From assembly GCF_007280555.1 (NCBI RefSeq), contig NZ_VKDB01000001.1:423006-487005 (forward strand): DNA of 64,000 bases, in the 5' to 3' direction. Shown in pieces: positions 57,333 through 64,000 of the stretch. The first letter of the stretch is position 1, and every line of letters begins with the position of its first letter. The position numbers and the translations under genes were made by a program. Under the pieces are notes generated by a model, which searched no databases, had not been told where the DNA came from, and saw only the letters and a list, made by a program, of their open reading frames with translations. The DNA is from Deinococcus detaillensis (GTDB taxonomy: Bacteria; Deinococcota; Deinococci; Deinococcales; Deinococcaceae).

Positions 57333-57878
57333 CTAGAATTTTATGGTCGCCAGCACCTGCTCGAAGGTTTTGTTGACCCGCTCGAAGGCTTGGCTGGGCA
57401 CCGTCAGTTGGAAGCTGTAAAAGTTCTTGGCTCCGTTACCGAACCACACCCGCATCACCAGCGTGCCTTCCTTGCTGGTGATGACATACTGGCGCATCAG
57501 CCCCGAAACCCCGCCGTAATTGGCCAGCTTTTCGCCTTTGAAAGTCAGGGCCGAGCCGCTTCCCTCCACCGCTTTTTCGAAACTGCTGAACTCAGACTTG
57601 AGATCTACTTTTTTGCCGTTTTTGGGAATGTACAGCAGCCGCATCAGCGCAGCGGGCGGCTGAGGCTGCGAAGCAATGGTGATGCCGCCGAGACCGTCTT
57701 TGAGGTTGAGGCCGACCCAGCCTCTGGGCAAGCTGACGTCAAACGGCAACTTGGCGTCGGTCACTTTGACGAGGGGGGTTTGGCCGGCAGCGGTCTGGGC
57801 CTGTGCCGAAACGCCGAGCAGGGCCGCGCCGGTCAGCGCAAACCGGAGGGCAGGGGCGAGCAGGGCATGAAACTTCAT
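57333..57878 (-). CDS. Exported protein of unknown function
   Basis: Product of 181 residues with a signal peptide ([28 protein letters not shown]). A soluble domain follows with [16 protein letters not shown] and [37 protein letters not shown], loosely like PsbP-type lipid or photosystem-associated folds. Start chosen at ATG 57878, seven bases after TAGCAT; ATG 57887 is in frame. It is divergent from the methyltransferase. Confidence 0.8.
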   Translation of the reverse strand: MKFHALLAPALRFALTGAALLGVSAQAQTAAGQTPLVKVTDAKLPFDVSLPRGWVGLNLKDGLGGITIASQPQPPAALMRLLYIPKNGKKVDLKSEFSSFEKAVEGSGSALTFKGEKLANYGGVSGLMRQYVITSKEGTLVMRVWFGNGAKNFYSFQLTVPSQAFERVNKTFEQVLATIKF

Positions 57879-57963
57879 AGCTGCCATGCTAGCGGCTGGG
57901 GATGAGCAGCGCCTAGTCACCTTGAGCGTTACCTTGAGTGGCCCCAGCCTCTATCATGCCGAG

Positions 57964-58728
57964 ATGCAGCACGCGCCTTTCACGGCCCTCGCCCGCGTTT
58001 ACGACGCGATTATGGCCGATATCGAATACGACGTTTGGGCGGATTTCATTCTCAGCTACGCCGCAGAAGCGGGCCTGAGCATCACCAGCGCCCTCGATTT
58101 GGCCTGCGGCACGGGCGGCCTGACCCAGCAACTCGCAGCCCTGAAGCTGGAAGTGACGGGCCTAGACGCCAGCCCTGAAATGCTCAAGGTCGCTGCTGAG
58201 CGAATGCCGGGGGTGAGGTTTGTGCATGGCGATTTGCGAACCTTTGAACTGGGAAGAACATTTGATCTTGTCACCTGCGTCTTTGACAGCGTCAACAACC
58301 TGACCGCAGACGGTGATCTGGAGTTGACTCTGCGGCAAATGCACGCCCACCTGAGTCCCGGCGGCTTGCTGGCCTTTGATGTCAACACCCGCATCGGCGT
58401 GCGCGAGTTGTGGGAAGGCGATAGCATCGAAGGTTTAGAACCCCTGCCAGACGGTTCACAGGTGCATTATCACTGGTCGCACCATTACAACGCCGAGCAG
58501 GATGTGGGTGTGGTGCAGGCTTTTTGCCGTGTGCTGAGCGAGGACGGAGAAACCGAGGAGTTCGTGGAAACCCATCAGGAGCGCGGTTACGACCCTGCCG
58601 AACTCGCCGCTGCGCTCGGGGCAGCGGGCTTTGAGCGCTGGGAGATCTTGGAATACCCTGACTACGCTCCGCCGGAAGCCGACTGCCCCCGCGTGTGGGT
58701 CTTTGCGTGGAGAGCCACCGATGAATGA
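57964..58728 (+). CDS. SAM-dependent methyltransferase
   Basis: Class I methyltransferase of 254 residues: [17 protein letters not shown], the SAM motif [36 protein letters not shown] and [13 protein letters not shown]. The substrate is unknown. TATCAT lies six bases before ATG 57964 (leaderless); the frame opens earlier at 57886. It overlaps gpsA by 8 bp. Confidence 0.9.
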   Translation: MQHAPFTALARVYDAIMADIEYDVWADFILSYAAEAGLSITSALDLACGTGGLTQQLAALKLEVTGLDASPEMLKVAAERMPGVRFVHGDLRTFELGRTFDLVTCVFDSVNNLTADGDLELTLRQMHAHLSPGGLLAFDVNTRIGVRELWEGDSIEGLEPLPDGSQVHYHWSHHYNAEQDVGVVQAFCRVLSEDGETEEFVETHQERGYDPAELAAALGAAGFERWEILEYPDYAPPEADCPRVWVFAWRATDE

Positions 58729-59701
58729 AACAGACCCGTTGCAAAAGATGGTGGTGCTGGGCGCGGGCGGCTGGGGCACGGCGCTGGCCGTCACTTTGGC
58801 TCAGACCCACGCTGAGGTGACGCTGTGGGCGCGGCGCGAGGAGTTGGCAGCGCAGTTGCGGGAAAGCCGCATCAATTCGGCTTACCTGCCGGGAGTGAGC
58901 TTGCCCGCCAACGTGCGGATCACCAGCGACCTGAGCGCCGCTGTGGAGGGCGCGGACTGGGCATTTTTGGTGGTTCCGAGTGTAGGCATGAGTGATTTGC
59001 TCTCGGCTCTGCCGCCCCAGCTCGGCGCGGTGCTGTGCGCCAAGGGACTGGCTCCAGCGGGGCAGCGCCTCAGCGAGTTGGCTACTGGGCTCGGCTTTGG
59101 GCGCGTCGCGGTGCTGAGCGGCCCCAACCACGCCGAGGAAATCGGGCTGGGCTTGCCTGCTGCGACGGTGGTGGCCAGCAAAGACGCCGAGTTTGCCCGC
59201 ACAGTTCAGGCCCACCTGATGACGCCCAATCTGCGCGTGTACACCAGCTCAGACGTGGTGGGCGTGGAACTCGGCGGCGTGCTCAAAAACGTGGTGGCGG
59301 TGGCTGCGGGCCTCGGCGACGGCCTGAAGCTGGGCGACAATGCCCGCGCCAGCGTGATTACGCGGGGCCTGCGCGAGATGGCCCGCTACCTCGCCAGTCA
59401 GGGAGCGCAGGAAGACACGGTTTACGGCTTGAGCGGACTGGGCGATCTGGTCGCCACCGCCACCAGCCGCCACTCGCGCAACCGCGCCGCCGGAGAAGCG
59501 CTGGCACGCGGCGTTGCTCCGGAAGGCGGCGGCAAAGTGGTCGAGGGCCTGCGAACGGCGCGGCTGCTTTCGGCCTGGGCGCAGGAGAGCGGCGCAGAAT
59601 TGCCGATTGTGCAGGGGGTAGCCGCCGTCGCGGGAGGCCAGCTTTCGCCGCAAGAAGCGCTCTCGGCCCTGATGCAGCGGGAAGCCAAAGCCGAGGGCTA
59701 G
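58721..59701 (+). CDS. gpsA: Glycerol-3-phosphate dehydrogenase [NAD(P)+]
   Basis: Makes glycerol-3-phosphate for phospholipids. The 326 residues include the nucleotide motif [12 protein letters not shown], the substrate-side [17 protein letters not shown], and the conserved [26 protein letters not shown] with the catalytic Lys. [19 protein letters not shown] follows. Start at ATG 58721 within the end of the methyltransferase gene. Confidence 0.96.
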   Translation: MNETDPLQKMVVLGAGGWGTALAVTLAQTHAEVTLWARREELAAQLRESRINSAYLPGVSLPANVRITSDLSAAVEGADWAFLVVPSVGMSDLLSALPPQLGAVLCAKGLAPAGQRLSELATGLGFGRVAVLSGPNHAEEIGLGLPAATVVASKDAEFARTVQAHLMTPNLRVYTSSDVVGVELGGVLKNVVAVAAGLGDGLKLGDNARASVITRGLREMARYLASQGAQEDTVYGLSGLGDLVATATSRHSRNRAAGEALARGVAPEGGGKVVEGLRTARLLSAWAQESGAELPIVQGVAAVAGGQLSPQEALSALMQREAKAEG

Positions 59702-59748
59702 CGGGTTCCATCACCCAGACTTCAGAAACACTCGGCACAATCAGGAGC

Positions 59749-60429
59749 ATGACGCTTCGCCGCTTTTCACTGACCGCGCCTTTGGTTCTCGGCTTGCTGC
59801 TCAGCTCCGCTCACGCTGCGCCGCTGCCTTGCCCGCTGGCCGCCAAGTTGGACATCAACACCTACCTGACCCTCAGCTTGGAGCAGTGGAGCGAGGCCGA
59901 TCAAGATCAGGGCAGCGCGGCGTATGCCGAGTGCCAAGCCAGCCAACTCACCGACACCCTCGGCAACTCGCCACAACTGCGTGAACGCATTGTCAAGCTG
60001 CGAACCCTCTACCGCACCTTGCGCGAACTCGAAGGCTCATTGGCCTATGCGATGGCGGGCGGCGGCACGATGCACTCGCACGCCGTACCGCGCAGTTATC
60101 CCGAAATTGAGGGCACGCTCTCCAGTGTGGCGGCTTTGGTTCTGAGTCCGGTGGGTGGACAGACGGCGGGCCGTTTTACGCTCAGCTTGAACGCTTCCAA
60201 AAAAGCCTTTGAAGACCGCATCAAAGCCCTCAAGGTTTGGAAGCCCAAAGCCGCCGCCAGCACCAGTGCTTACGACGCCAAGACCTTTGGGGCCGACGTG
60301 ACCCGCTACGCTCAAGCCGGCGCGGAACTGATGAAGTTGCTCGGCAGCAAGGGAGACGCCGCCACCGCCGCCGCGTACCTGCCGCTGCAATCGCCGCTCT
60401 TTCTGGACGAGTATTTGAGAGAGTTTTGA
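59749..60429 (+). CDS. Exported protein of unknown function
   Basis: Product of 226 residues with a signal peptide (MTLRRFSLTAPLVLGLLLSSAHAAPL) and a helical domain with two Cys near the mature N-terminus (PCPLA, AECQAS). No family recognised. Start at ATG 59749 after CAGGAG; the same frame is open back to 59035 across gpsA only because of high GC content. Confidence 0.75.
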   Translation: MTLRRFSLTAPLVLGLLLSSAHAAPLPCPLAAKLDINTYLTLSLEQWSEADQDQGSAAYAECQASQLTDTLGNSPQLRERIVKLRTLYRTLRELEGSLAYAMAGGGTMHSHAVPRSYPEIEGTLSSVAALVLSPVGGQTAGRFTLSLNASKKAFEDRIKALKVWKPKAAASTSAYDAKTFGADVTRYAQAGAELMKLLGSKGDAATAAAYLPLQSPLFLDEYLREF

Positions 60430-60466
60430 GGCTGAGAGAAGGTGGTTATGGTGAACTGCTCTTTGC

Positions 60467-61597
60467 TCAGCTCCAGTTCTTAGGCTGCTCGGCCAGGCCG
60501 AAGTGCCACGCCACTGCCTGCGCGATGCGGCCCGCCGCTTGCCCATCGCCGTAGGGATTGCGCGAGGCCCGCATCTGCTCCAGCGTGGCGGGGTTGCCGA
60601 GCAGCTCCAGCAAAGTGGCTTCTACCTGTGCCGGGTCGTTGCCGGCCAGTTTCAATACGCCCGCCGCCAAGCCTTCGGGCCGCTCGGTGACGTTCCTGAG
60701 CACCGCCACCGGCACGCCCAGCGCCGCGCCTTCTTCCTGGAGGCCGCCCGAATCGGTGGCCAGCAGTAGAGAGGCGGCCATCAACGGGGCCATGTCGTGA
60801 TAATCCAGCGGGTCGGTGAGTTCTACGTTGGCGAGGTTGCCCAGCGCAGGCCGCACCGCCTCGCGCACGGCCGGATTGAGATGCACCGGATACACGAAAT
60901 ACAGCTCGGGGTGAGCGCGGGCCACGTTGGCTAGAGCCTGCGCCATTTCGGGCATCATCGGCAGATTTTCGCGTCGGTGCATGGTGATGGTCACCAGCTG
61001 CTGTCCAGCGTCTAATTTGGCTTGCCACTCGGGCCGCAGCGCCGCGCGTCCGGCCACCATCCGTACCGCGTCCACAGCGGTCTGCCCGGTGACAAAGAGG
61101 CCCGCTTCCGACTTGCCCTCGCGCCGCAGGTTGTCGGCGGCTCCGCTGGTCGGCGAAAAATCGAGGGTACTCAGCACCCCGGTCAGGCGGCGGTTGGCTT
61201 CCTCGGGAAACGGCTCGGTCATGCTGCCGCTGCGTAGGCCGGCTTCCACGTGCCCCACCGGAATGCCCTCATAAAAAGCGCTGAGCGCCACGCAAAAGGT
61301 GGTGGAGGTATCGCCGTGAACCAGCACCATGTCAGCACCCATCTCGCGCAGCTTCTTGCCCGCCTGCGGCACGATCTTGCCGGTCAAGTCGGCCAGCGTC
61401 TGGCGCTCGGTCATGACTTGCAGGTCTTCGTCGGGCGTGAGGCCGAACACCGAAAGCGCTCCGTCGAGTTGCTGGCGCTGCTGTCCGGTGGACAAAATCA
61501 GCGGGGTCAGGCCACTTTGAGCTTGGATGGCCGTGTAAACGGGGGCCATTTTGGTGGCTTCGGGTCGGGTGCCAAAGGCGAGGACAATTTTTTTCAT
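60467..61597 (-). CDS. wecB: UDP-N-acetylglucosamine 2-epimerase (non-hydrolysing)
   Basis: Converts UDP-GlcNAc to UDP-ManNAc for surface polysaccharide. The 376 residues contain the family pattern [61 protein letters not shown] and [16 protein letters not shown]. It lies downstream of the WecA/TagO-type gene in the same direction, 97 bp apart, suggesting a cell-envelope glycan pathway. Confidence 0.96.
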   Translation of the reverse strand: MKKIVLAFGTRPEATKMAPVYTAIQAQSGLTPLILSTGQQRQQLDGALSVFGLTPDEDLQVMTERQTLADLTGKIVPQAGKKLREMGADMVLVHGDTSTTFCVALSAFYEGIPVGHVEAGLRSGSMTEPFPEEANRRLTGVLSTLDFSPTSGAADNLRREGKSEAGLFVTGQTAVDAVRMVAGRAALRPEWQAKLDAGQQLVTITMHRRENLPMMPEMAQALANVARAHPELYFVYPVHLNPAVREAVRPALGNLANVELTDPLDYHDMAPLMAASLLLATDSGGLQEEGAALGVPVAVLRNVTERPEGLAAGVLKLAGNDPAQVEATLLELLGNPATLEQMRASRNPYGDGQAAGRIAQAVAWHFGLAEQPKNWS

Positions 61598-61694
61598 GGG
61601 GGTTTCCTTGCGAGGGTCGTCTCAAAGTGCGGAAATCAGTTTTAGAAAGGGAAGTGCTCCTTTCAACCATCGGCCAAAGCTCATCGGCTCAGGC

Positions 61695-62834
61695 TCAATT
61701 CAGTTCCCTGCGTCCCTGCGCCGCTTCGATGATCTGGGCCCGGATACGGCGGGCGGCGACAAACCAGAGGCTGCCACCAATAAACACAGCGGTCAGCAGC
61801 ACGGTGAGCGGCGCAATCCCTTGGGCGAACATGCCCGCCACACCGCAGAGAAGCGCCACAGTCCACAGTGCCACCGAGGTGCGGCGGGCGTTGCCGGTGC
61901 GGGCCAATACGCGGTGGTGCAGGTGGGTTTTGTCGGGGTGGGCCAGCGGATTGCGGATGCCGCGTGCCAGCCGTCCGACCACCACCTGCGTGGTATCCAG
62001 AATCGGCAGGGCCATAATCAGCAGCGGCACCAACAAGCTGGCCCCCGCGCTGATCTTGAGGGTGCCGAGCAAGCTGACAGCGGCCAGCGTGTAGCCGAAC
62101 AAGGTCGAACCATTGCCCATGATGATGCTGCTGGGGTTGAAGTTGTGGCGCAGATACCCCAGCGCCGAGCCCGCCAGACCCGCCAGCAAAATGACGGCGG
62201 CGGCCCTATCGGTAAACTGCGCCGCCGTGACCAGCAGCACCATGCTGGCAATAAACGCCACGCCGCCCACCACACCGTCCACGCCGTCGAGCAGGTTCAT
62301 GGCGTTGGTCAGGCCGACCACCCAGATGACGGTCAGGAAAATACTGAGGATATTGGCCACGTTGCCGTCCAGGACGGGCAAAAAGGGAATGGCGTTGAAG
62401 TCGATTCTGAGACCGTTGACCAGCAGCAGCACCGCTGAGAGAAGCTGTACTCCCAGCCGGAACAGAGGCGACAGACCGTACTGATCGTCGATAAAGCCCA
62501 CCAACATCAGCAGCGTCGCGCCCAGCAAGATCGCCAGCACCTGAATATTGACGTGCTCGATGACAATGGGCCGCAGCGCCCAGCCCACCACGATGCTGAT
62601 GACAAAGCCCGCAAAAATCGCCAGCCCGCCCGCGTTGGGCAGCGGCACGGTGTTGAGGCGGCGCTCGTTGGGCATATCGGCCCAGCCGACCCTCAGCGCG
62701 AAGTCCCGAACCGGCGGAATGAAGCGCCAAGTGATCACGGCAGCCGTGACAAACGTGAGCAGCACGGCCAGAAAGCCGCGTCCGAAAAGGTCGGCAATGC
62801 CGAGATGCTGGGCGAAGATGCGAAGTTGATCCAT
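61695..62834 (-). CDS. wecA: Undecaprenyl-phosphate N-acetylglucosaminyl 1-phosphate transferase
   Basis: Polyprenyl-phosphate sugar-1-phosphate transferase (WecA/TagO, MraY superfamily), 379 residues with about eleven helices. Active-site motifs are [42 protein letters not shown] and [10 protein letters not shown]. It starts the lipid-linked glycan that the WecB product would feed. TAGACT lies 11 bases before the ATG. Confidence 0.95.
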   Translation of the reverse strand: MDQLRIFAQHLGIADLFGRGFLAVLLTFVTAAVITWRFIPPVRDFALRVGWADMPNERRLNTVPLPNAGGLAIFAGFVISIVVGWALRPIVIEHVNIQVLAILLGATLLMLVGFIDDQYGLSPLFRLGVQLLSAVLLLVNGLRIDFNAIPFLPVLDGNVANILSIFLTVIWVVGLTNAMNLLDGVDGVVGGVAFIASMVLLVTAAQFTDRAAAVILLAGLAGSALGYLRHNFNPSSIIMGNGSTLFGYTLAAVSLLGTLKISAGASLLVPLLIMALPILDTTQVVVGRLARGIRNPLAHPDKTHLHHRVLARTGNARRTSVALWTVALLCGVAGMFAQGIAPLTVLLTAVFIGGSLWFVAARRIRAQIIEAAQGRRELN

Positions 62835-62960
62835 AACTTGGGTTCAGTCTACGCGGGCAGCGTGAGGGATGTGGCTCGCGGTGTGTGTGAAACGCAAAAG
62901 TCCACTTCTCGCTCCTAACCTTTGCGCGAAGCACAAGCCGCGCTGCCTCCCACCTTTTGG

Positions 62961-63626
62961 CTACTTCGTTCCGTAAATTCGGTCGCCCGCGTCGCCCAGT
63001 CCCGGCACGATGTAGCCGTGATCGTTCAGGCCCGTGTCAATCGCTGCCGTGACGATTTCCACTTCAGGGTGAGCGGCGTGAACGGCGGCTATGCCCTCCG
63101 GTACGCTGAGAATGGTCATCAGTTTGATGGTCTGCGCTCCAGCGTCCTTGAGGGTCTGAATGGCCGCCACCGCCGAGCCGCCAGTTGCCAGCATCGGATC
63201 AGTCACGAAAACGCGGCGCTCGGCGATGTCTTGGGGGAGTTTGGAATAGTAGGCCACCGGTTTAAGGGTCTGCGGGTCGCGGTAAAGGCCGATGTGGCCG
63301 ACTTTGGCCGCCGGAACGAGCTGCACAATCGCGTCGGCCATAATCAGCCCGGCCCGCAAAATCGCCACCAGCGCCAGCTTTTTGCCGCTGAGCATCGGGA
63401 ACTCGGCGGTTTCTATCGGTGTGCTCAGCGTTTGCGGAGCCGTCTCCAGGTCGCGCATGGCCTCGTAAGCCAGCAGCAAGCTGATTTCGCCGGCCAACTC
63501 GCGAAATTCCTTGACGCCGGTTTCCACGTCGCGCATCCGCGAGAGCTTGTGCAAAATCAGCGGATGGTCGGCGACGGTCACTTTGGACAGCGTCGATTTA
63601 GAAGGAGATGAGGAGGCTTTGGTCAT
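62961..63626 (-). CDS. upp: Uracil phosphoribosyltransferase
   Basis: Salvages uracil to UMP with PRPP. The 221 residues include [40 protein letters not shown], the PRPP loop [16 protein letters not shown] and the C-terminal uracil site [27 protein letters not shown]. The ATG at 63626 is six bases after TACTCT (leaderless); the open frame to 63698 adds no family sequence. Confidence 0.97.
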   Translation of the reverse strand: MTKASSSPSKSTLSKVTVADHPLILHKLSRMRDVETGVKEFRELAGEISLLLAYEAMRDLETAPQTLSTPIETAEFPMLSGKKLALVAILRAGLIMADAIVQLVPAAKVGHIGLYRDPQTLKPVAYYSKLPQDIAERRVFVTDPMLATGGSAVAAIQTLKDAGAQTIKLMTILSVPEGIAAVHAAHPEVEIVTAAIDTGLNDHGYIVPGLGDAGDRIYGTK

Positions 63627-63812
63627 GCATTCAGAGTAGCGCAGGGTGGGGAAGCGTGAGTCAGTCGCCGGCATGAAAAGGATAGGAATCTCTATCACCT
63701 CGTGGTGAAAGACGGATCAATCTGAGTACAAAAAAAGAAAAAAAGGCCGACATCCAATTTATTTGGATGACAGCTCACGCAATGAAGATAAAGGTTAGGT
63801 AAATTGAAGGCC
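63627..63812. other. Divergent intergenic region with palindrome and A-tract
   Basis: CATCCAA-TTTAT-TTGGATG (63751-63769) is a 7-bp inverted repeat. Next to it lies an A-rich run (about 63728-63744). On the minus strand the hairpin followed by the T-rich run could act as a terminator against transcription entering from the right. The TAAATT at 63800-63805 is the likely -10 of the next gene. Confidence 0.4.
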
Positions 63813-64000
63813 ATGCGATACCTCTACTTGTCTCTCGCTTTGATGGCCGCCCTGACCTCGTGTAGCTCGGGCGTTGCTCCGGCAGCCAGTACAGGAGGAG
63901 TAAAGTCGCCACCTTCTTCTACTCAAGCGCCTGTAAATGAGACGCCAGTCAACCCGGCACCCACCGTGCCAGTCAATCCGGCACCCACCGTGCCAGTCAA
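63813..64000 (+). CDS. Lipoprotein with PVNPAPTV repeats (3' truncated by the window)
   Basis: The visible 62 residues show a lipoprotein signal (MRYLYLSLALMAALTSCSSG), a Ser/Thr/Pro linker and then the repeat Pro-Val-Asn-Pro-Ala-Pro-Thr-Val encoded by a 24-bp tandem repeat that runs off the window edge. TAAATT seven bases before the ATG suggests a leaderless mRNA, although GAAGG also precedes it. Pro-rich repeats often form a stalk that crosses the cell-wall layer. The main domain is not visible. Confidence 0.75.
   Translation, partial: MRYLYLSLALMAALTSCSSGVAPAASTGGVKSPPSSTQAPVNETPVNPAPTVPVNPAPTVPV
63945..64000 (+). repeat. 24-bp tandem repeat in a lipoprotein gene
   Basis: Units at 63945-63968 and 63969-63992 differ at one base (AACCCG against AATCCG). 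A third begins at 63993 and is cut by the window. Each encodes PVNPAPTV, so length changes would keep the frame. Confidence 0.9.

Noticed and set aside
59035..60429. A 464-codon open frame running through gpsA into the next gene
   Set aside because: The first part is Arg/Gly-rich shadow translation of gpsA in another frame; the real gene starts at ATG 59749 with AGGAG and a signal peptide.

Overview
The window is typical chromosomal DNA of a Deinococcus-type bacterium. The evidence is the combination of a Thermus/Deinococcus-type V/A-ATPase operon (G-I-K-E-C-F-A-B-D), a PolX with a degenerate polymerase site fused to a PHP domain, a SecDF fusion, the futalosine-route enzyme MqnE, GC-rich coding DNA, and many start codons that directly follow a TANNNT -10 box (leaderless transcripts). 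The species cannot be named from this sequence. I found no rRNA, tRNA, CRISPR array, insertion sequence or prophage.

Layout. 1-2.4 kb: tail of a membrane protein, then glnK-amtB for ammonium uptake. 2.6-11.5 kb: the nine-gene V/A-ATPase operon, interrupted by a 314-bp gap with repeats between subunits F and A and by a strong hairpin between B and D. 11.5-14.1 kb: membrane protein, nucleoside hydrolase and HD protein on the minus strand. 14.1-19.1 kb: fatty-acid synthesis operon fabH-fabD-(AT-richer lipoprotein gene)-fabG-acpP-fabF, with a palindromic operator over the fabH promoter. 19.1-23.9 kb: pstS-C-A-B-phoU phosphate uptake, with an 11-bp-periodic GTCA array resembling Pho boxes upstream of pstS. 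24-27.8 kb: MBL hydrolase and secDF. 28-31.4 kb: a sugar-type ABC importer without its own ATPase, with two operator-like palindromes. 31.7-33.6 kb: truD operon. 34.7-40.4 kb: branched-chain amino acid (liv) importer with a GNAT gene inserted in reverse. 40.4-44.7 kb: polX, a histidinol-phosphatase-type PHP gene, a BTAD regulator and a thioesterase. 45-47.7 kb: lon behind a HAIR-like (HspR) operator. 47.7-50.9 kb: lapA-like, recJ, sanA-like. 51-57.9 kb: lipoproteins, telA, a TRIC-type channel, a tandem pair of NTF2-like genes, mqnE, GNAT. 58-63.6 kb: methyltransferase, gpsA, wecB, wecA/tagO and upp. A lipoprotein gene with a 24-bp tandem repeat runs off the right edge.

Three recurring patterns stand out. 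Each of the three ABC importer operons has a hairpin directly after its first gene, the solute-binding protein, which would give excess binding protein. Many genes outside the big operons appear leaderless. Several AT-richer lipoprotein genes of unknown function are attached to, or embedded in, conserved GC-rich operons. I see no obvious new multi-gene defence or mobile system. The most novel leads are regulatory sites, repeats, and the embedded lipoprotein genes.
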